Source: Anthropogastromicrobium sp050944455
Lineage (GTDB): Bacteria; Bacillota; Clostridia; Lachnospirales; Lachnospiraceae
Direction of reading: 5' to 3'
Assembly: GCA_050944455.1 (NCBI GenBank)
Contig: JBMNRC010000029.1
Location: 1 to 34,103, forward strand
DNA: 34,103 nt
Positions 31,200 through 34,103 of the stretch are shown piece by piece. The translations under genes and the position numbers were made by a program. Position 1 is the first letter of the stretch. Each line of letters starts with the position of its first letter. The notes under the pieces were generated by a model. That model worked only from the letters and a program-made list of their open reading frames with translations. It ran no database searches and was not told where the DNA came from.

Positions 31200-31598
31200 T
31201 TACACGGCTGTCTGCTGCGGAGATTTCAGAACTCTGACATCTTCCTGCGCCTTCTTTGCGACACGCCTGATTTCCGCGATACATCTGACACAGCCGTCCG
31301 CTTCGTCGAACCCGTGTACCGAATGGGCGATCAGCTGTCCGTTTTTTGCGCGAAGACGGAAACGGTAGACATTCTCGTCATCCTGGTAAATTTCAAATTT
31401 CGGGCATTTGCCCGGATCCTGAATCGGAACCGTAAGGTTCTCAACTCTTGCCAGAGAGTTTTTCCTGACACTGCGGATGCCAGAACGGCAGTACATCTCT
31501 GTTTTGTAAATCTGGGAATGAAGCAGTTCTCTTCCGTCATCTCCCAGCAGACTGAAATAAATACCTCCGCCTGTGTCGGTTAATATAAAGCGACCCAT
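31200..31598 (-). CDS. YegP/DUF1508 tandem-domain protein
   Basis: This 132-aa protein contains two DUF1508 (UPF0339/YegP) repeats: GRFILTDTGGGIYFSLLGDD (about 2-48) and KFEIYQDDENVYRFRLRAKN with LIAHSVHGFDEADGCVRCI (about 67-113). Each repeat is a beta-beta-beta-alpha unit ending in a helix with a conserved basic segment (SGIRSVRKNS, AEIRRVAKKA). The family is widespread, its function unknown, with some links to stress survival. The ATG at 31596-31598 has AGGAGG seven bases upstream; a TTG one codon earlier is less likely. It has a near-perfect promoter and a strong terminator and is a single-gene unit. Confidence 0.87.
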   Translation of the reverse strand: MGRFILTDTGGGIYFSLLGDDGRELLHSQIYKTEMYCRSGIRSVRKNSLARVENLTVPIQDPGKCPKFEIYQDDENVYRFRLRAKNGQLIAHSVHGFDEADGCVRCIAEIRRVAKKAQEDVRVLKSPQQTAV

Positions 31599-31664
31599 CA
31601 AAAAACCTCCTTTGCTGAACCATATGTTTTTCAGGCGTTTAGTTTCACGATTTCTTTTGATCGT

Positions 31665-31693
31665 ATCATAAAACGTTTCGGCTGCAATGTCAA
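31665..31693 (-). promoter_or_regulatory. Promoter of the YegP-like gene
   Basis: TTGACA (31688-31693), a 17-base spacer and TATGAT (31665-31670) on the minus strand. The spacer contains GAAACGTTTT, a partial cre-like element (AAACGTTT core) as in the sugar-transporter operator. Confidence 0.85.
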
Positions 31694-31787
31694 CAAATAT
31701 TTAAAGATTTTTTGCTTTTTTGTGTGTAATCTTGATAAACCTGCAATGTTTCCTAACCGCCCGCGGGCGATTCGCCGTATTCTCTCT

Positions 31788-31940
31788 CCCACTGAACCGC
31801 ACTTCCCGCTGAGCCGTCTTACACGCTGAGCCGCCAAATCTGCTGAGCCGCCTTACCCGCCGATCTGCCTCTCTCCCACCGTGCCTCCTCACTCACTGAA
31901 CCGTCTTTCCCGCCGATCCGCTCTCCCGCTGGACCGCGTC
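31788..31940. repeat. Degenerate 17-base tandem array, about nine units
   Basis: Units such as CCCGCTGAGCCGTCTTA, CCCACTGAACCGCACTT and CCCGCCGATCTGCCTCT follow one another with lengths of 16-19 bases. The motif is a GAnCCG core spaced about 17 bases. Old, diverged array. Confidence 0.7.
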
Positions 31941-32034
31941 GTCAGAGCGCGTCCGATGACGGTCATCGGCTGCGCTCACGAATCTGCAAACGAAACGGTC
32001 TCGGCTGAAGCGCCTTTCTCTGTCCCGCATTCAA

Positions 32035-32061
32035 AAAAATGGCGGGGATCCCGTCCCCGCC
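32035..32061 (-). terminator. Likely terminator of the NlpC/P60 gene
   Basis: GGCGGGGAT... and ...ATCCCGTCCCCGCC form a GC-rich stem (GGCGGGGA at 32041-32048 with TCCCCGCC at 32054-32061), followed on the minus strand by a run of six T (32035-32040). It lies about 100 bases after the stop, just beyond the triplicated 37-base unit. Confidence 0.8.
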
Positions 32062-32084
32062 AGAAAACGCGAAATATAATTATC

Positions 32085-32195
32085 TTTTCAGTGAACAGGA
32101 TCTTCCGGAATCACAGCTTTCTTTTCAGCGATCCGGCTCTTCCGGAATCAGTTCTGCCTTTTCAGTGATCCAGCTCTTCCGGAATCACATCCCTG
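32085..32195. repeat. 37-base triplication containing the NlpC/P60 gene 3' end
   Basis: Units at 32159-32195 (last codons and stop of the gene), 32122-32158 and 32085-32121. The shared core on the gene strand is GATTCCGGAAGA. Read in the gene's codon register the three units give RDVIPEELDH-stop, AELIPEEPDR-stop and KAVIPEDPVH-stop. Confidence 0.9.
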
Positions 32196-33568
32196 ATCGC
32201 GACAATCGGAACAAATTTCCAGTCGCTGACACAGATGCCCTTCTTTTCGGACGCCGCGTGGATGATCTTTCCGTTTCCGATGTAGATCGCGACATGTCCG
32301 ACCTGCCCGGGTATGCGGCCGTAATAGAACAGCAGGTCGCCCGGCTTGACGTCCTTCTCGTCCACCGCCTTGCCCTCTCCTACCTGCGTGTAGGAATTCC
32401 GGGTGAGCGTCACTCCGAACATACCGTAGATCTGCTGGGTGAAGCCGGAGCAGTCGACGCCGTTTTCCAGGTCCGTTCCGCCCCAGACATACTTGTTGCC
32501 ATAGTATTCGAAGGCGGTATTGATGATGTTCTTCCGGATATTGGATACGCTGTCGTCAAAGCCAAAGACGATTGCCTCCTCCATCCTGTAGCCGGTCGTC
32601 ACGGAAGACGCCGGCACATATCCGCCGAGATCTTCCGCGATTTCGATCTCCACCCAGTTTCCGTCCTCGGAAAGGCAGTCAAAGTAATCGCCCTGCACGA
32701 TAGACGTGATTTCATCGGAATCCTCGGACGGATCCGTCCGCACCACCACTTTTTCCGCGGTCACATAAGCCTGATAGCGGCAGTGCTCCGCCGCGAGCTT
32801 CACCGCCTCTTTCCCGGTCTCGATATACTTTGAGGAGACGTACCCTTTCGCTCCGCCGGATTCAATCAGGTCCCAGCCGTTGTTCTCCTCCTCGAGCACA
32901 TTCACCCCGCAGTAGGGGAAAATCACTCCGCACACCTCAGCGTCAAGGCTGGGCCCGGATCTCATGTTCAGGTAATGCGCGACATTGACGACCACGCCGA
33001 GGTTATCGTACTTTTCGATGGCTTCGAGGCGGCGGTTGTAATCTTCATCGTCCGTGAGCGCGAAAAGATCCGCTTCTGTCGTCTCTTCCTCAGCGACCGC
33101 GATCACCGCCGGTTCCGTATCCGATCCCGCGTCTGTCTCCGATTCCGCCGCGGAAGAAGTCTCCTCTGAGCCCGTGGACTGAAGGTCATCCGCTATGGTT
33201 TCACTGGCGGAACTGCCCTCGGCTGCTCCGGTTTCCCCGGCTTCATCTGCGGACAGGACATCTGAGGATTCCTGCGCGGCATCCGCGGATTCCCCCGCCG
33301 CAAGGGCAGTCTGCCCCGAACCCGACAGCGTTCCCGACGCCGATACGGTGCCCGGAAGCGTCGGCTGATCAGCCGCGGAATTGCGCGGCAGGAAACGCAG
33401 CACTGTCCATGTCAGGCCTACGGTAATCCAGCACATCACGGCGATCCCGGCAAGAATGCTGATGGCGGCTCCCCCGCGGCGTTTAGCTGTTTTCCTTCTC
33501 CGCGGTTTCCTGATGTCTTCGCCGGTTCTGTCTGTCCGACGATCAGTCCTTTTTTCGTTTTTATTCAT
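32162..33568 (-). CDS. Membrane-anchored SH3b and NlpC/P60 cell-wall endopeptidase
   Basis: This 468-aa protein has a basic cytoplasmic N-terminus (1-32), one membrane helix (about 34-58) and a long Ser/Ala/Glu-rich linker (60-170). Two bacterial SH3 domains follow (about 193-250 and 268-325; LNMRSGPSLDAEVCG marks the first), then a C-terminal NlpC/P60 domain (about 342-468). Catalytic residues are present: Cys373 in VDCSGFTQQI, His425 in GHVAIYIG and His437 in IIHAAS. The family cuts gamma-D-Glu-diamino acid bonds in peptidoglycan stem peptides. The ATG at 33566-33568 has GGGAGG upstream; the TTG one codon earlier is less likely. Single gene with its own promoter; the last codons are triplicated downstream. 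Confidence 0.93.
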   Translation of the reverse strand: MNKNEKRTDRRTDRTGEDIRKPRRRKTAKRRGGAAISILAGIAVMCWITVGLTWTVLRFLPRNSAADQPTLPGTVSASGTLSGSGQTALAAGESADAAQESSDVLSADEAGETGAAEGSSASETIADDLQSTGSEETSSAAESETDAGSDTEPAVIAVAEEETTEADLFALTDDEDYNRRLEAIEKYDNLGVVVNVAHYLNMRSGPSLDAEVCGVIFPYCGVNVLEEENNGWDLIESGGAKGYVSSKYIETGKEAVKLAAEHCRYQAYVTAEKVVVRTDPSEDSDEITSIVQGDYFDCLSEDGNWVEIEIAEDLGGYVPASSVTTGYRMEEAIVFGFDDSVSNIRKNIINTAFEYYGNKYVWGGTDLENGVDCSGFTQQIYGMFGVTLTRNSYTQVGEGKAVDEKDVKPGDLLFYYGRIPGQVGHVAIYIGNGKIIHAASEKKGICVSDWKFVPIVAIRDVIPEELDH

Positions 33569-33665
33569 CAAATCCTCCCGGATGCCCGGCTCAGATAATG
33601 GTTTCTGCTGAATCCCCTGTCCTCAGGCTGAAAAACTGTCTGACCCACATGCTCTCTGATCGTTT

Positions 33666-33694
33666 ATTTTATCATGCGTCCGCATCTGCCGCAA
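33666..33694 (-). promoter_or_regulatory. Promoter of the NlpC/P60 gene
   Basis: TTGCGG (33689-33694), a 17-base spacer and TAAAAT (33666-33671) on the minus strand. Just upstream (33712-33731) is a direct repeat, TTAAGAA and GTAAGAA, spaced 11 bases apart, the spacing used by OmpR/PhoB-type response regulators. Confidence 0.6.
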
Positions 33695-33738
33695 TTGCTC
33701 CAGAGGCGAAGATTCTTACAAATTTCTTAACCGGCGGA

Positions 33739-33968
33739 TTTCCCGGCACAAAACACTTCTCTCACTTAATCGGCAGACTTCCTGACAAAAGCGCCTCTGC
33801 TTCCTGTCCGTCGGATTTCCTGACAAAAGCGCCTCTGTTTCCTATCCGCCGGATTTCCTGACAAAAAACGCCTCTGCTTCCTATCCGACGGATTTCCTGA
33901 CACATAAGCGCTTCTGTTTCCTTACCGCCGGATTTCTAATATAAAAGTCCCTTTTCCTATCTGCCGGA
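33739..33968. repeat. 38-base tandem array interrupted by a group II intron
   Basis: Six units of 36-40 bases (33739, 33778, 33816, 33854, 33893, 33933), each near TTTCCTGACAAAAGCGCCTC then TGTTTCCTATCCGCCGGA. Units 3-5 are closest to each other. A seventh unit starts at 33969 and is cut by the intron at 33977, and a partial unit ends at 33738. The array may continue beyond the intron outside the window. Confidence 0.9.
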
Positions 33969-33976
33969 TTTCTCAT

Positions 33977-34103
33977 ATCGAGTAGGAGGGAAATAGTCCA
34001 GTGGACTGTTTCCCGACCTCTCACACCACCGTGCGTGCCGTTCGGCACACGGCGGTTCAATCAACTTAACAAGTGACACGCCTTTCGGCATAGTAGTCCG
34101 ACA
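33977..34103 (-). mobile_element. 3' end of a bacterial group II intron (domains V and VI)
   Basis: On the minus strand a domain V-like hairpin spans 34025-34058: lower stem ACCGCCGTG/CACGGTGGT, a two-base CG bulge, upper stem TGCC/GGCA and loop GAAC. GTGTGAGAGGTC and a domain VI hairpin (33988-34014, GGGAAA...TTTCCC) follow, then the typical terminus CCTACTCGAT ending at 33977. The AGAGG/CCTACT base stem leaves one A unpaired (33983), seven bases from the end, the expected branch point. The reverse-transcriptase ORF and 5' part lie beyond the right edge. The 3' exon is the 38-base repeat array. Confidence 0.87.

Larger units (their letters stand above)
31599..32084. other. Long intergenic region upstream of the YegP-like gene
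   Basis: Most of a 563-base gap (31599-32161). It holds the YegP-like promoter, a 17-base degenerate array (31788-31940) and, near the NlpC gene, a 37-base triplication. A GGCGGGGAT/ATCCCGTCCCCGCC hairpin near 32041-32061 could be the terminator of the NlpC/P60 gene but has an A-rich stretch (plus strand AAAAAA at 32035-32040) giving a T-run on the minus strand. I see no gene. Confidence 0.5.

Noticed and set aside
31788..31940. CRISPR or small-protein coding region in the 17-base array
   Set aside because: Units are contiguous and degenerate, with no spacers; the frames through them have no start signal.
33739..33968. CRISPR array
   Set aside because: The units adjoin with no unique spacers, diverge along their whole length, and no cas genes are present.
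1..34103. tRNA, rRNA, prophage, or complete insertion sequences
   Set aside because: No cloverleaf, rRNA-like segment, transposase or phage structural gene was seen. The only mobile element is the group II intron end.

Overview
The window is GC-rich DNA (clearly above 50% G+C by eye) with typical Firmicutes signals: AGGAGG-type ribosome binding sites, TTGACA/TATAAT promoters with 17-base spacers, and T-tailed terminators. The gene content (LplB/LplC-type sugar permeases, a 449-aa Pgi, TSCPD protein, DUF5711 protein, DUF5107-TPR protein, BMP-type binding protein, SH3-NlpC/P60 protein) suggests an anaerobic gut or rumen member of the Clostridia, most likely Lachnospiraceae. That placement is inference. 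Most genes lie on the minus strand. Only the 89-aa gene and the TSCPD-murG pair are on the plus strand.

Region 1 (1-9580) concerns glycan uptake and breakdown. A BMP-family binding protein runs off the left edge. A minus-strand carbohydrate locus follows: two permeases, a large binding protein, a GH31 glycosidase, a GH105 unsaturated-uronyl hydrolase, and what looks like an internally deleted heparinase II/III-like gene. This resembles rhamnogalacturonan-oligosaccharide loci. No transport ATPase is encoded here, so a shared MsmX-type ATPase elsewhere is expected. The transporter promoter carries a cre/LacI-like operator.

Region 2 (9581-19890) holds a BadF-type sugar kinase, cardiolipin synthase, an unusual class of aspartate-type aminotransferase, a 1102-aa DUF5107-TPR protein and transketolase, several with clear terminators. 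Region 3 (20089-25045) has a DUF5711 beta-propeller membrane protein downstream of a coiled-coil double-TM protein. Divergent from them is an 89-aa orphan protein with a structured leader, followed by glucose-6-phosphate isomerase. Region 4 (25393-28581) has TSCPD-murG on the plus strand and convergent rhomboid-HIT genes whose start and stop codons overlap. Region 5 (28894-34103) has a MATE exporter with a MarR regulator under a promoter with two inverted operators, a YegP/DUF1508 protein, an SH3-NlpC/P60 cell-wall hydrolase, and the 3' end of a group II intron entering from the right edge.

The most unusual property is the density of short, degenerate tandem repeats in intergenic DNA (units of 9, 12, 17, 37-40 and 56 bases at many loci). 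At three genes (pgi, the DUF5711 gene, the NlpC/P60 gene) the repeated unit is the last codons plus the stop region, giving 'echoes' of the gene 3' end just downstream. At the rhomboid gene the repeated unit carries the promoter. The group II intron has inserted into one of these arrays.
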